A stretch of DNA of 64,000 bases, taken from NCBI GenBank assembly GCA_035545855.1, contig DASZXK010000082.1, positions 37,939-101,938 of the forward strand. Direction: 5' to 3'. Position 1 is the stretch's first letter, and each line of letters starts with the position of its first letter. The translations under genes were made by a program, and so were the position numbers. Under the pieces are notes generated by a model. The model was given only the letters and a program-made list of their open reading frames with translations. It searched no databases and was not told the DNA's origin. Below, one piece after another: positions 25,757 through 34,076 of the stretch. Origin of the DNA: DASZVB01 sp035545855 (GTDB taxonomy: Bacteria; Myxococcota_A; Polyangia; Polyangiales; Polyangiaceae).

Positions 25757-26371
25757 GTGGTGACGGACGAGAGACTTCCCATCGCGTACCTTCCCGGCGC
25801 GAGCGGACGCGGCTCGGTCTTCCGAGCCGTCGCGGAGCGGCTCGGGCGCCGGCGTCCGTCGCTCCTCGTCGACTATCCGGGGCTCTCGGACGTTCCTCTC
25901 GACCCGAGCATCGAGTCTCTCTCGGATCTGACCACCTGGGTGGCCAATCAGATACCCGACCGCGTGGACGTGGTCTCGCTCTCGGCGGGGTGCGCCGTCG
26001 CGCTCCGCCTCGCGCTCGCGTTTCCGGCCGCGGTCCGCCGCCTCGTCCTCGTGACGGCGGCGAGCGGGGTCGACGCGCGGCGGTTCGGGGGCGTGGACTT
26101 CCGTCCCGGCTTCCTGAAGCGCCGCCCGAAAGCTCCGCGCTGGTTCCTCGACGACGACGTGGACCTGACGGACCGCCTCGGGGACGTGAAGGCGCCGACG
26201 CTCCTCGTGTTCGGAGAGAGAGATCTCGTCGCGCCGCCCGCGGTGGGCGAGCACCTCGCGCGCCACTTGCCTTCGGCCCGCCTCGAGGTACTCCCCGGCG
26301 GGACCCACGATCTCGAGGCGGAGTTCCCGGACGAGCTCGCGGCGCTCGTGGAACGACACCTCAGGGGCTGA
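25757..26371 (+). CDS. Alpha/beta-hydrolase fold protein
   Basis: 204 aa, GTG start (a second GTG follows directly). IAYLPGASGRGSVF supplies the oxyanion strand. The nucleophile elbow reads SLSAGCAVA, with Ser in place of the usual first Gly. PTLLVFGERDLVAPP carries the acid, and GGTHDLEAEFP the His. A short cap is inserted between. It could be a small esterase or lipase; the substrate is unknown. It is 88 bp after the thiolase gene and convergent (5 bp) with the glycosyltransferase gene. The 88-bp gap holds nothing recognised. Confidence 0.75.
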   Translation: MVTDERLPIAYLPGASGRGSVFRAVAERLGRRRPSLLVDYPGLSDVPLDPSIESLSDLTTWVANQIPDRVDVVSLSAGCAVALRLALAFPAAVRRLVLVTAASGVDARRFGGVDFRPGFLKRRPKAPRWFLDDDVDLTDRLGDVKAPTLLVFGERDLVAPPAVGEHLARHLPSARLEVLPGGTHDLEAEFPDELAALVERHLRG

Positions 26372-26376
26372 GCGCG

Positions 26377-27537
26377 TCAGGACGCGGCGAGTCGCTCGAT
26401 CGCCGCTCCGGCCTCGTCGATCGGCGGAAGATCCGCGATTTCGGCGGCGATCGCGCGTGCCCGGTCCCGGAACGGCGGTTCCCGGAGGATGCTGAGGACG
26501 GCTCGTCGGATGCTCTCCGCCGTCGCTCCGCGGGTGGGAAGCGCGATCCCCGCGCCGACCGCCGCGATGCGCGCCGCGTTCTGCGGCTGGTCGGCGAAGA
26601 GGGGAGTCACGACCATCGGGACGCCCGCTGCGAGAGCTCCGATGACCGTGCCCGAGCCCCCGTGGCAGATCGCGAGGGCCGCGTGCGGGAGGACGTCGTC
26701 CTGCGGGACGAAACGCTCGACGTGGACGTTCTCCGGAACGTCCGCGAGTGACTCGAGCGGAAAGGAATTCCCGACGGTGAGGAGCACCCGAGCCGGAAGG
26801 CCTCGCGCGGCCTGGATGACGGGCTCGTAGGCCTGTCGCGCGGCTTCCATGGAGCCTGCGACGGTTCCGAGCGTCGCGTAGACGAACGGGTCCGCTTCGT
26901 TCTTCCAGTGGCGTGGAAGCGGGGGCGCGGGGTTTCGCGGCGCACGGAACCGGAGCACGTTCGCCGCGTGCTCGCCGCCCTCGAGCCCCCGCGGAAAGAG
27001 CGTGAGCGCGGGCTCGTTCCGGATCTGCATGCCTTCGGGGTCCTCCGGGAGACCGAGTCCACGCCGGTGCTCGTTCACCGCGGGCGCGGAGTGTCGGAGG
27101 ATCGCGAGTTCCTGGCTCGGGTCGGTGATCGAGACGCGCGCGTGCGGGACGTTCGCCTTCTTCGCCGCGACGACGGCCGCGTATTCCTGCGACTCGCGGA
27201 TGATCACCGAGGGACGATAGCTCTCCACCGCTTCGACGAGCCCAGGGAGCGCCGTCTTCGCGCAGATTCCGGCGAAGAGCTCCCCGATGGCGATTCGCGT
27301 CATCTCCTCCCCGGAGACCTCGCGCATCCGCGCCCAGATCGGGGCGAGCCCCTGATCGCCGGGATGCCCGAAGGGGAAGAAGCGAGCCCCCGTCTCCTTC
27401 ACCCGAGCTTCCAGATCCGCGGGCGCGGCGACGGCCACCTCGTGGCCCCGCGCCCGGCACGCGCCCACGAACGGGACGAGCGGCAGGAAGTGACTCGGCG
27501 TGCGGAGTGTCGTGAACAGGACGCGGAACGAGGTCAT
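26377..27537 (-). CDS. GT1-family glycosyltransferase (macrolide/UGT-like)
   Basis: 386 aa. The N-terminal half begins VLFTTLRTPSHFLPLVPF, the acceptor-side Rossmann fold of MGT/UGT enzymes. The C-terminal half has HGGSGTVIGALAAGVPMVV followed by PLFADQPQNAARI, the donor (NDP-sugar) signature with the HxGxGT and DQxxNA elements. Such enzymes put a sugar on small natural products, sterols or lipids. No biosynthetic genes lie next to it, so the acceptor is unknown. It is divergent from the lipoprotein gene at 27784, with about 245 bp between. Confidence 0.9.
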   Translation of the reverse strand: MTSFRVLFTTLRTPSHFLPLVPFVGACRARGHEVAVAAPADLEARVKETGARFFPFGHPGDQGLAPIWARMREVSGEEMTRIAIGELFAGICAKTALPGLVEAVESYRPSVIIRESQEYAAVVAAKKANVPHARVSITDPSQELAILRHSAPAVNEHRRGLGLPEDPEGMQIRNEPALTLFPRGLEGGEHAANVLRFRAPRNPAPPLPRHWKNEADPFVYATLGTVAGSMEAARQAYEPVIQAARGLPARVLLTVGNSFPLESLADVPENVHVERFVPQDDVLPHAALAICHGGSGTVIGALAAGVPMVVTPLFADQPQNAARIAAVGAGIALPTRGATAESIRRAVLSILREPPFRDRARAIAAEIADLPPIDEAGAAIERLAAS

Positions 27538-27768
27538 GGGTTGGTCGCCTTCCGGAAATCTCGGAGCGAGTTCACCGTCCTCCGGGGTGGCGGCTCCGTC
27601 AAGGCGGGTGGGAGAGCCGCTGTCTCGCGAAAGCGGCGGAAAAACCGGGGGTTATGGACGCGTCCGAGCCTCGGGTGGGAATCCGGCCCGGGCCCGGCCC
27701 CGGTCGAGGGTCGAGCCGGCTCTGGGGGCATCGTTCGCGGGGCGGGAATCGTTGCGGGAGAAAAGGAG

Positions 27769-27774
27769 TAGCCT
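27769..27774 (+). promoter_or_regulatory. -10-like hexamer TAGCCT 9 nt before the ATG at 27784
   Basis: TAGCCT ends directly before an in-frame GTG (27775) and 9 nt before the ATG. If it is the -10, the GTG would lie upstream of the transcription start and the ATG would be used. Confidence 0.4.
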
Positions 27775-27783
27775 GTGTGGATC

Positions 27784-29196
27784 ATGTCCGCTCTTCGACG
27801 CGTGGGGCTCGCGTGCGTATGGGTCGTCGCCGGAACGCTCTCGTCGACCGGGTGTTCCGGGAGTGGAGACATCGGAGCGACGCCCGGGGACGCCACGGGA
27901 ACCGGCGGCTCATCCGGCGGACGCGGGATGGGCGGGAGCGCCGGCAGCGGCATCGGCGGATCTCGATCGAACCCCGGTGGCTCCTCCGGCCAGGGCGGCG
28001 CCGCGGGCAGCGGTGGCACGGTCGGGTCCGGTGGCGCGACGGCGAGCGGTGGCGACACGGCGAGCGGTGGAGCGCCCGGCGACGGCGGCGGAACCGCGAG
28101 CGGCGGGACGTCGAGTGACGGCGGCGCGACCGGCAATGGCGGCAGCAGTGACGGCGGGGCCGTCGGGAGCGGCGGCGCGCCGAGCAACGGCGGCGCGCCG
28201 AGCAACGGCGGGGCCGTCGGGAGCGGCGGCGCGCCGAGCAGCGGCGGCGCGTCGAGCAGCGGCGGCGCGAGCGGTACGGGCGGCAGCGGCTCCGGCGGAA
28301 GCGCGCCCGTCGTCGCCGGTTGCCCGATCTTCACGCCCGACGACGAGTGGAACCGTCCCATCACCTTGGACTCCGTGGACGCGGGCTGGACCACGACGCT
28401 CTACGCGAACGCGACGAAGAAGGTGCTCCACCCGGATTTCGGCTCCGGCTTCGGGATCCCGTTCAACGTCGTTCCGCAGAACCAGTCGCTCTTGCCCATC
28501 ACCTTCGACTACGACGGCGACAGCGACCCGGGGCCGTATCCGTTCCCCGGCGCGAGCGCGAAGATCGAGGGCGGCACCGCGACGAGCTGCGGCGGGGACT
28601 GTCACGTGCTCACGCTCGTCCAGACGTCCTGCCTCCTCTACGAAGGGTGGGCGTGCGAGTACTCCACGTCCGGCGGTAGCTGGCACTGCGGGAGCGGCGC
28701 GAAGTTCGATCTCACGAAGAACAGCTACGGACAGCGGCCCGTCACCTGGACGTCCGCGGACGCCGCCGGGCTCGCCATCCTCCCCGGGCTCGTGAAGTAC
28801 GCGGAGGTCGCGGCCGGCGCGGTGAACCACGCGATCCGCTTCACGATGCACTGCACGCAGGACGGCTACGTGAAGCCCGCGTCGCACCAGGCGGTCCCGA
28901 CCGGACAGAGCGGCTGCCCCGCCGGCATCACGCAGGCGAACCTCCGCGCCGGATACCCGCCGATGGGCCTTCGCATCCGGCTGAAGGACACGTACTCGAT
29001 CTCGAGCATGCCGACCCAGGCGCGAGTCGTCGCGCAGGCGATGAAGACCTACGGGATGATCCTCGCCGACAACGGAAGCGACTACTTCTTCCAGGGTGAC
29101 GACGATCCCGCCTGGAACGACACGCAGCTGAACGCCCTGAAGGCGATCCCGGGGGACGCGTTCGAGGTGATGGTGCCCGGCCCCATCGGCCGCTGA
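27784..29196 (+). CDS. Lipoprotein with long Gly/Ser repeat linker and unrecognised C-terminal domain
   Basis: 470 aa from the ATG at 27784. An in-frame GTG at 27775 has AGGAG 6 nt upstream, so it is a real alternative; the -10-like TAGCCT favours the ATG. The signal ends LSSTGC. Residues about 25-175 are a Gly/Ser/Ala/Asn linker made of six-residue units such as SGGAPS and NGGAPS, encoded by 18-bp tandem repeats. The remaining 290 residues form a globular, Cys-containing domain (SCGGDCHVLTLVQTSCLLYEG; FTMHCTQDGYVKPASHQAV; LADNGSDYFFQGDDDPAWND) whose general look suits a surface enzyme or binding module, but it was not identified. Outer-membrane surface location expected. Confidence 0.75.
   Translation: MSALRRVGLACVWVVAGTLSSTGCSGSGDIGATPGDATGTGGSSGGRGMGGSAGSGIGGSRSNPGGSSGQGGAAGSGGTVGSGGATASGGDTASGGAPGDGGGTASGGTSSDGGATGNGGSSDGGAVGSGGAPSNGGAPSNGGAVGSGGAPSSGGASSSGGASGTGGSGSGGSAPVVAGCPIFTPDDEWNRPITLDSVDAGWTTTLYANATKKVLHPDFGSGFGIPFNVVPQNQSLLPITFDYDGDSDPGPYPFPGASAKIEGGTATSCGGDCHVLTLVQTSCLLYEGWACEYSTSGGSWHCGSGAKFDLTKNSYGQRPVTWTSADAAGLAILPGLVKYAEVAAGAVNHAIRFTMHCTQDGYVKPASHQAVPTGQSGCPAGITQANLRAGYPPMGLRIRLKDTYSISSMPTQARVVAQAMKTYGMILADNGSDYFFQGDDDPAWNDTQLNALKAIPGDAFEVMVPGPIGR
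28153..28278 (+). repeat. 18-bp tandem repeats coding a Gly/Ser linker
   Basis: The unit GGCGGCGCGCCGAGCAAC occurs exactly at 28171-28188 and 28189-28206, with one- to few-base variants at 28225, 28243 and 28261. A second variant GGCGGGGCCGTCGGGAGC at 28153 and 28207 alternates with it, 54 bp apart. All units are in frame, so gain or loss would only change linker length. Confidence 0.85.
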
Positions 29197-29392
29197 TCCT
29201 GCCGCCGAGATCCTACGGTGCCGTGCGGTGGAGCGGCCAGGGTATGGAGAAGGACCACAACGGTTCCAGCGAACTCGCCGTCGTGGTGAAACGCTGAAAG
29301 CAGGCGGTGCTCGGATTGAATTCCGATGCGGCCGGTGAAAAGCTGACGAGTCCACCGTACGCGCCGTATTTGGGCTTCGGAGTAGAGAGTCA

Positions 29393-30043
29393 GTGGGTCG
29401 TCCCCCATCACAGAAAGGCACGTCGTTCCTCCCCGTCGTGCTTTCGCTGAAGCAGAACCCCGACCGCGAGAAGCTCGTCCCCCAGAGCCTCTGGAAGTAC
29501 TTCGACGAGCCGATCCTCGTCTCCGGCTGGTACCCCGAACGCGACTACTGGATCCTCATCGCGGCGCTCGTGAAGACCATCCCCGCTGCGAGCGTCGGAG
29601 GAGACGTCTGGCGCTACTTCGCCAAGTTCAGCGCCCAGCGGGACATCGGCGGGCAGGAGCAGAAGGGCGTCGGGGACAAGGCGGGGGTCGCGGGCCTCTA
29701 CCGGAACTTCGCGTCCGTGGATGAATCGGACCTCGGGAGCTTCTTCCTCCGGGCGACGCGCCTCTGGAGCCAGTACCACGACACCGGCAAGATGGAGATC
29801 GTGGGCGCCAGGAAGAGCGAACGCTCGGTCGTGATGCGCCTCGTCGGGTTCGTCATTCCCATCGAGGGATTCGTGCGACTCCAGGGGTACTACCTGGAGG
29901 AGTACGGCGCGCTCGTCGGCATCGAAGTCCGGAGCGTCGTCACGAAGAGCACCGCGAACGGCGATCCGTTCTGCGAGTGGGAGCACCGGCTCGCGCGCAC
30001 CCCCGCGGCGGATGCCTATGTCGCGTCGCTTCCGCCGATCTGA
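29393..30043 (+). CDS. Uncharacterised protein, possibly of the myxobacterial TIGR02265/DUF2378 paralogous family
   Basis: 216 aa, GTG start with only a weak upstream purine stretch. No signal peptide or membrane helix. The order WYPERDYWILIAAL - GLYRNFASVDESDLGSFFLRATRLWSQYHDTG - MEIVGARKS - LVGFVIPIEGFVRLQGYYLE - GDPFCEWEHRL looks like the small myxobacterial regulatory-domain family (TIGR02265), where a W..YHDTG-like centre and a late C.(W/F) pair recur, but the match is by memory only. The gene stands alone between two lipoprotein genes, 196 bp after one and 66 bp before the other. Biochemical role unknown. Confidence 0.45.
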   Translation: MGRPPSQKGTSFLPVVLSLKQNPDREKLVPQSLWKYFDEPILVSGWYPERDYWILIAALVKTIPAASVGGDVWRYFAKFSAQRDIGGQEQKGVGDKAGVAGLYRNFASVDESDLGSFFLRATRLWSQYHDTGKMEIVGARKSERSVVMRLVGFVIPIEGFVRLQGYYLEEYGALVGIEVRSVVTKSTANGDPFCEWEHRLARTPAADAYVASLPPI

Positions 30044-30109
30044 GCGGATGTCCCGGAAAAAGTGTGGGGGCCTGTGGTCCCTTTTCCTCCGTCGGGACAC
30101 GAGGGGACG

Positions 30110-31759
30110 ATGGTGACGGGAAGACGGTTCGGAGCCTGGCTCTGCCTGGCTGGGCTCGTCGTCGCGGCCGTCCGGTGCGGCTCGGGGCAATCGGGGGCGG
30201 CCCCTGCCGGGAGCGGCGGGACGGGGACCGCGGAGGGCGGTCCTTCCTCCGGGGGCGAGACCGGTACCTCGGGCGCGGGCGGGCGGAACCCGGGGAGCGG
30301 CGGGACCTCCCCGGGGAACGTCGACGCGTCCCGTCCGGCCGGGCCTCCTCCGGTGATGGGCGCGCCCGGATGCGGCTTCGCGGCGGCCGCGTTCTGCGAG
30401 ACGTTCGACGGCCCCGGCGCCGTGCAGGGTCGCGCGGGCGAGCTCGATCGGAAGTTCTGGAGCGGCTCGCGGATGCACGGGCAGCTCTCGACGACCCACC
30501 CGATGGCCGTCGGCATGGCCGAGATCCCGACGTGTCGCCCGGGGATCCCGTCCGCGGTCTGGCCCGAGCAGGACGCGCTCGTCTGCGACCCGACGCCGGA
30601 CGTCCAGAGTAGCCATCTCCTCGTCGGGGTCGCGTCGCAGAACTACGGTCAGAACAGCTACCGGATCCGGCAGCCGTTCGATTTCTCGGGACGCACGGGA
30701 AAGGTCGTGTTCGACGCGGCCGTCCTGCCGCTCGCGCCGCTCCGCGCGTGGATCTCCTTCGCCGTCACCGAAGATCCGATGAGCGTCCCAGGGTATTCCA
30801 TCCTCGGGAACGACGAGGGGAGCGTCATCCCGCGGAACGCCGTCGAGGTGCACTTCGTGAACGCGCCCGGCTCCACGGGGGACGAGATGAGCCTGCGGAA
30901 CGTCCACGTGTTCCGGGACTACGTGGACACCGTCTACGCCCCGGACGAGCTCCCGCGCGTCCCGTACGCCGAAGGCAAGCTGAACCACTACGAGTTCTCC
31001 GTCTCGGAGACCGGAGTGGACGTCGCCGTCACGCCCTGGTCCGAGGACGGCAAGGCGTTCGACGCGCCGGCCTTCACGTATCACGTGGACGCGGCCCTGC
31101 CGTTCTCGCGCGGCTACGTCGTCCTCTCCGTCCACAACCACGCGACCATCAAGTACACGCACGAGGGAGACGGCTATCCGGAGGTCGTCGACGCGAGCCT
31201 CGCGCGCATCGACAACGTCGCGTTCGACGGCCCCGTCGTCCCCGCCCTCCGCGAATACGAGGTGCCCGATTCGCTCGCGCCCTTCACGGACCCGATGGAG
31301 CTCGGCGATCCGCACAACCCGGACGGCAAGGGCTACGACATCGGGTGGTTCCTGAACGACGAGAAGGACGGCCCGAAGGAGACGCTCCACGTCGCCGGAG
31401 TGGACCCGAGCGGCGCCGCGTCTGCGCGCCTCGCGTTCTCCGCGTGGATGGACGGGAGCAACGGGAGCGCCGTTCCAGGGACGTTCACGTTCCGTGCGCG
31501 ATTGAACGGCGGAGAGTGGCGGGAACACGTCCTCTCGGCGGAGGAGAGCGCCCTCTTCACGAAGAACCCGACGACCCTGGACCCTGCCGGAAATCCGATC
31601 GGAGATCCGCACACGCAGGGGCGTCTCGCGATCCTGATGGACGTTCCCGTCTCCGATCTCGTCGCCGGGGACAACACGCTCGAGCTCGTCACGGCGAACG
31701 TCCCGACCAGCTACCCGCCGCTCGTCTGCAACGTGGACCTCGTGCTCGGCACGGAGTGA
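30110..31759 (+). CDS. Putative lipoprotein of unknown function with Gly-rich linker
   Basis: 549 aa from the ATG at 30110, which has GAGGGG just upstream; longer in-frame starts add a Pro-rich stretch with no signal-peptide character. The signal MVTGRRFGAWLCLAGLVVAAV ends in RC, an imperfect lipobox (Arg at -1), so lipidation is likely but not certain. A Gly/Ser/Pro linker precedes two beta-rich halves. The first (CETFDGPGAVQGRAGELDRKFW...) resembles the opening of a concanavalin-like lectin/glucanase sandwich, as judged by eye. The C-terminal part (TFRARLNGGEWREHVL) recalls a carbohydrate-binding or jelly-roll module. No catalytic residues can be assigned. Confidence 0.65.
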   Translation: MVTGRRFGAWLCLAGLVVAAVRCGSGQSGAAPAGSGGTGTAEGGPSSGGETGTSGAGGRNPGSGGTSPGNVDASRPAGPPPVMGAPGCGFAAAAFCETFDGPGAVQGRAGELDRKFWSGSRMHGQLSTTHPMAVGMAEIPTCRPGIPSAVWPEQDALVCDPTPDVQSSHLLVGVASQNYGQNSYRIRQPFDFSGRTGKVVFDAAVLPLAPLRAWISFAVTEDPMSVPGYSILGNDEGSVIPRNAVEVHFVNAPGSTGDEMSLRNVHVFRDYVDTVYAPDELPRVPYAEGKLNHYEFSVSETGVDVAVTPWSEDGKAFDAPAFTYHVDAALPFSRGYVVLSVHNHATIKYTHEGDGYPEVVDASLARIDNVAFDGPVVPALREYEVPDSLAPFTDPMELGDPHNPDGKGYDIGWFLNDEKDGPKETLHVAGVDPSGAASARLAFSAWMDGSNGSAVPGTFTFRARLNGGEWREHVLSAEESALFTKNPTTLDPAGNPIGDPHTQGRLAILMDVPVSDLVAGDNTLELVTANVPTSYPPLVCNVDLVLGTE

Positions 31760-31793
31760 GGTCCGTTTTCCGTCCTGGACACACCAGGGAGGC

Positions 31794-33071
31794 ATGCGAA
31801 CCGTCGCGCTCCTCGGGGGACTGATGCCGCTCGTCGTCGCGTGCTCGTCGTCGGACGATGCCGGAAAGAGTCCCGGCGGTTCCGCGAGCGGGGACTCCGG
31901 TGTGCCGAGCGGGAGCGGCGGTGAGGGGAGCGGTGGAGCGACCGCCGGCGGCGGACAGAACGCCACGAGCGGCGGCGCGAAAGGGAGCGGCGGCAGCTCC
32001 GGTAGTTCGGGCTCCGGAGGCGCGGCCGGCAAGGTCACGCTCTCCTACCGGTGCGACGACGCGCCGCCGGACGTCGTCGCGCCCCCCTCCACGTGGGCGA
32101 ACGCCACGGGGAACCTCGCCGGCATGGCGTCCGAGTGCGGGAACCTCGGGCTCGTCTCCGCGAACCCGTGCTCGACCCTCGTCATCGCGGGCGTCGCGAA
32201 GGCCGGCCTCTGGGGGACGGAGGACGGCGGGAAGAACTGGGTGAAGCTCGGGAGCGGCGCCGGGTCCGCGGAGATCACGAACCGCATCTCCGCCGTCGTC
32301 TACGATCCGGAGCACCCGGGGACGTTCTGGGAGTCCGGCATCTACAACGGCGGCGGCGTCTACAAGACGGCGGACGACGGAAAGACGTTCGAGCAGCTCG
32401 GCGACGTCACGCACACGGACTCGGTCAGCGTCGACTTCACGGACCCGGAGCGAAAGACGCTCCTCGCCGGCCCGCACGAGACGAACTCTCGCGTCTGGCG
32501 CTCGAGCGACGGCGGAAAGACGTGGGAGGACATCGGCAAATCGCTCCCCGGGGACGCCGGGTACTGCACCGCGACGCAAGTACTTGGCGCGGCGAACCTG
32601 CTCGTCGGGTGTAACAACGGCGGCGTCTTCCATTCGACGGGCGGGGATTCGTGGACGCCCCTCGGGTCGAAGGGCGTCATCCCACAGCCGTTCCTCGCGA
32701 CGGACGGCGCGATCTACTGGCCCGGTTCGAGCGGCGGGCTCAGCGTGAGCACGGACTCCGGCGCTCACTTCGACGAGGTCGTCGACGGGAACACCGCGCC
32801 CGGGATCGTCGGCTCGTGGTCCCCCGCGGAGCTCCCCGACGGGCGGATCGTGATCGTCGGGAAGGATCACCTGCTCCTCTCCTCCGACCACGGAAGGAAC
32901 TGGAAGCCCATCGGCGAACCGCTTCCGTATCCCGGTGGCGGCTACGACGGCGCGCGCGGCCCGGCGTACTCCGCCCGCACGAAGACGTTCTACATCTGGC
33001 GCTGGGACTGCGGAAACTCCGTGCTCCCGGACGCGATCATGAGCGCCGGCTTCGACTACACGCTGGAGTGA
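31794..33071 (+). CDS. Lipoprotein with BNR/Asp-box (sialidase or Vps10-like) propeller repeats
   Basis: 425 aa. The signal MRTVALLGGLMPLVVAC is a clear lipobox, followed by a Gly/Ser/Ala linker. At least six Asp-box-like repeats (S/TxDxGxxW) follow: TEDGGKNW, TADDGKTF, SSDGGKTW, STGGDSW, STDSGAHF, SSDHGRNW. This gives a beta-propeller as in exo-sialidases, xyloglucanases and Vps10 domains. The Arg triad of sialidases was not identified, so a binding role is as likely as hydrolysis. It is downstream of another lipoprotein (34 bp) and overlaps the convergent LysR gene by 16 bp. Confidence 0.82.
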   Translation: MRTVALLGGLMPLVVACSSSDDAGKSPGGSASGDSGVPSGSGGEGSGGATAGGGQNATSGGAKGSGGSSGSSGSGGAAGKVTLSYRCDDAPPDVVAPPSTWANATGNLAGMASECGNLGLVSANPCSTLVIAGVAKAGLWGTEDGGKNWVKLGSGAGSAEITNRISAVVYDPEHPGTFWESGIYNGGGVYKTADDGKTFEQLGDVTHTDSVSVDFTDPERKTLLAGPHETNSRVWRSSDGGKTWEDIGKSLPGDAGYCTATQVLGAANLLVGCNNGGVFHSTGGDSWTPLGSKGVIPQPFLATDGAIYWPGSSGGLSVSTDSGAHFDEVVDGNTAPGIVGSWSPAELPDGRIVIVGKDHLLLSSDHGRNWKPIGEPLPYPGGGYDGARGPAYSARTKTFYIWRWDCGNSVLPDAIMSAGFDYTLE

Positions 33072-33964
33072 GCGTCCGCCGCGTGCTCGAGCGCCGCGTG
33101 CGCCCGGAGCGCCTCGGCGAGGTGATCGAAGACGAGGCGAACGCGCCGGTTCTCCTTCGCGTCCCGGTGCATCACGATCCAGACGCCCATCTCGAAGAGC
33201 GTGAGCTCCGGGAGGATCCGGACGAGGCCGTCTCGCTTGCCGAGCGCGATCTGGGCGCCGCCCACGCCGAAGCCCGCCCGGAGTGCGGCGTACTGCGCGG
33301 GCTCCGTGTCGCAGCGGAACGCGAAGAGATCCCGCGAGAAGGGGACGGGGAGCTTCGCGGAGCGAATGGACGGGGCGCGATCGAACCCGATGATCGGGTG
33401 ACTGGCGAGCTCCTCGATCGACCTCGGGCGGCCGTGCAGTTTCACGTACCTCGGGTGCGCGAAGAGCCCGATCCCGAGCGACGCCACCTTCTTCGCGACG
33501 AGGGCCTGCTGCTCGGGTTTCACCATCCGGACGGCGACGTCCGCCTCTCGTCGGAGGAGATCTTCCGTCCGGTTCGAGAGGACGAGCTCGAAGGCGATGC
33601 CCGGGTGCCTCTCGCGGAACGACGCGAACGCGGAAGGGAGCACCTCGCTCCCGATCATCTCGCTCGCCGTCACACGCACGACGCCGCGCTCTTCCTGCAC
33701 GTCTCCGGACGCCGTCCGCTGGAGCGCCTCGGCCGCGCTCGCCATCGCCTCCACGTGCGGCAGGAGCGAGAGCGCGAGGGACGTCGGGAGGAGGCCCGAG
33801 CGCGAGCGCGTGAAGAGCTTTCCCCCGAGCGCTTCCTCGAGCGCGTCCACGTGCCGCCCCACGGTCGGCTGCGTGAGCCCGAGGACGCGGGCCGCGCCGG
33901 AGAGGCTCCGTTCGCGGGCCACGGAGAGGAAGGATCGATGGAGCTCCCAGCTCGGGTCGGTCAT
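33056..33964 (-). CDS. LysR-family transcriptional regulator
   Basis: 302 aa from the ATG at 33964; longer frames upstream have no LysR similarity. The N-terminal helix-turn-helix SLSGAARVLGLTQPTVGRHVDALEEALG is typical, followed by an effector domain of the periplasmic-binding-protein fold. It is divergent from the SDR gene at 34077 (112-bp gap), the classic layout for a LysR regulator and its target. A palindrome overlaps its start codon. The 3' end overlaps the BNR lipoprotein gene by 16 bp. Confidence 0.92.
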   Translation of the reverse strand: MTDPSWELHRSFLSVARERSLSGAARVLGLTQPTVGRHVDALEEALGGKLFTRSRSGLLPTSLALSLLPHVEAMASAAEALQRTASGDVQEERGVVRVTASEMIGSEVLPSAFASFRERHPGIAFELVLSNRTEDLLRREADVAVRMVKPEQQALVAKKVASLGIGLFAHPRYVKLHGRPRSIEELASHPIIGFDRAPSIRSAKLPVPFSRDLFAFRCDTEPAQYAALRAGFGVGGAQIALGKRDGLVRILPELTLFEMGVWIVMHRDAKENRRVRLVFDHLAEALRAHAALEHAADAHSSV

Positions 33965-33976
33965 ACGAAAATGTAT
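33963..33976. promoter_or_regulatory. AT-rich palindrome at the LysR start, possible autoregulatory site
   Basis: ATAC-N6-GTAT overlaps the LysR start codon in the gap between the LysR and SDR genes. On the minus strand TATACA lies 7 nt before the ATG, so the same bases may also be a -10. AT-rich sequence stands out here against the GC-rich background. Confidence 0.4.
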
Positions 33977-34076
33977 AGCACCCATTCGCGTTTGCTGGAT
34001 TTCGTTCATCCCATTCCGGGCCGATGCTTCTCCTCGGACGCGGCGACGCCGCGCGAAAAGACCCAGGAGAATTCCC

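Noticed and set aside
27900..28310. Direct repeats that at first look like a CRISPR array
   Set aside because: The units are in frame, code for Gly/Ser linker and have no unique spacers. No cas gene is near.
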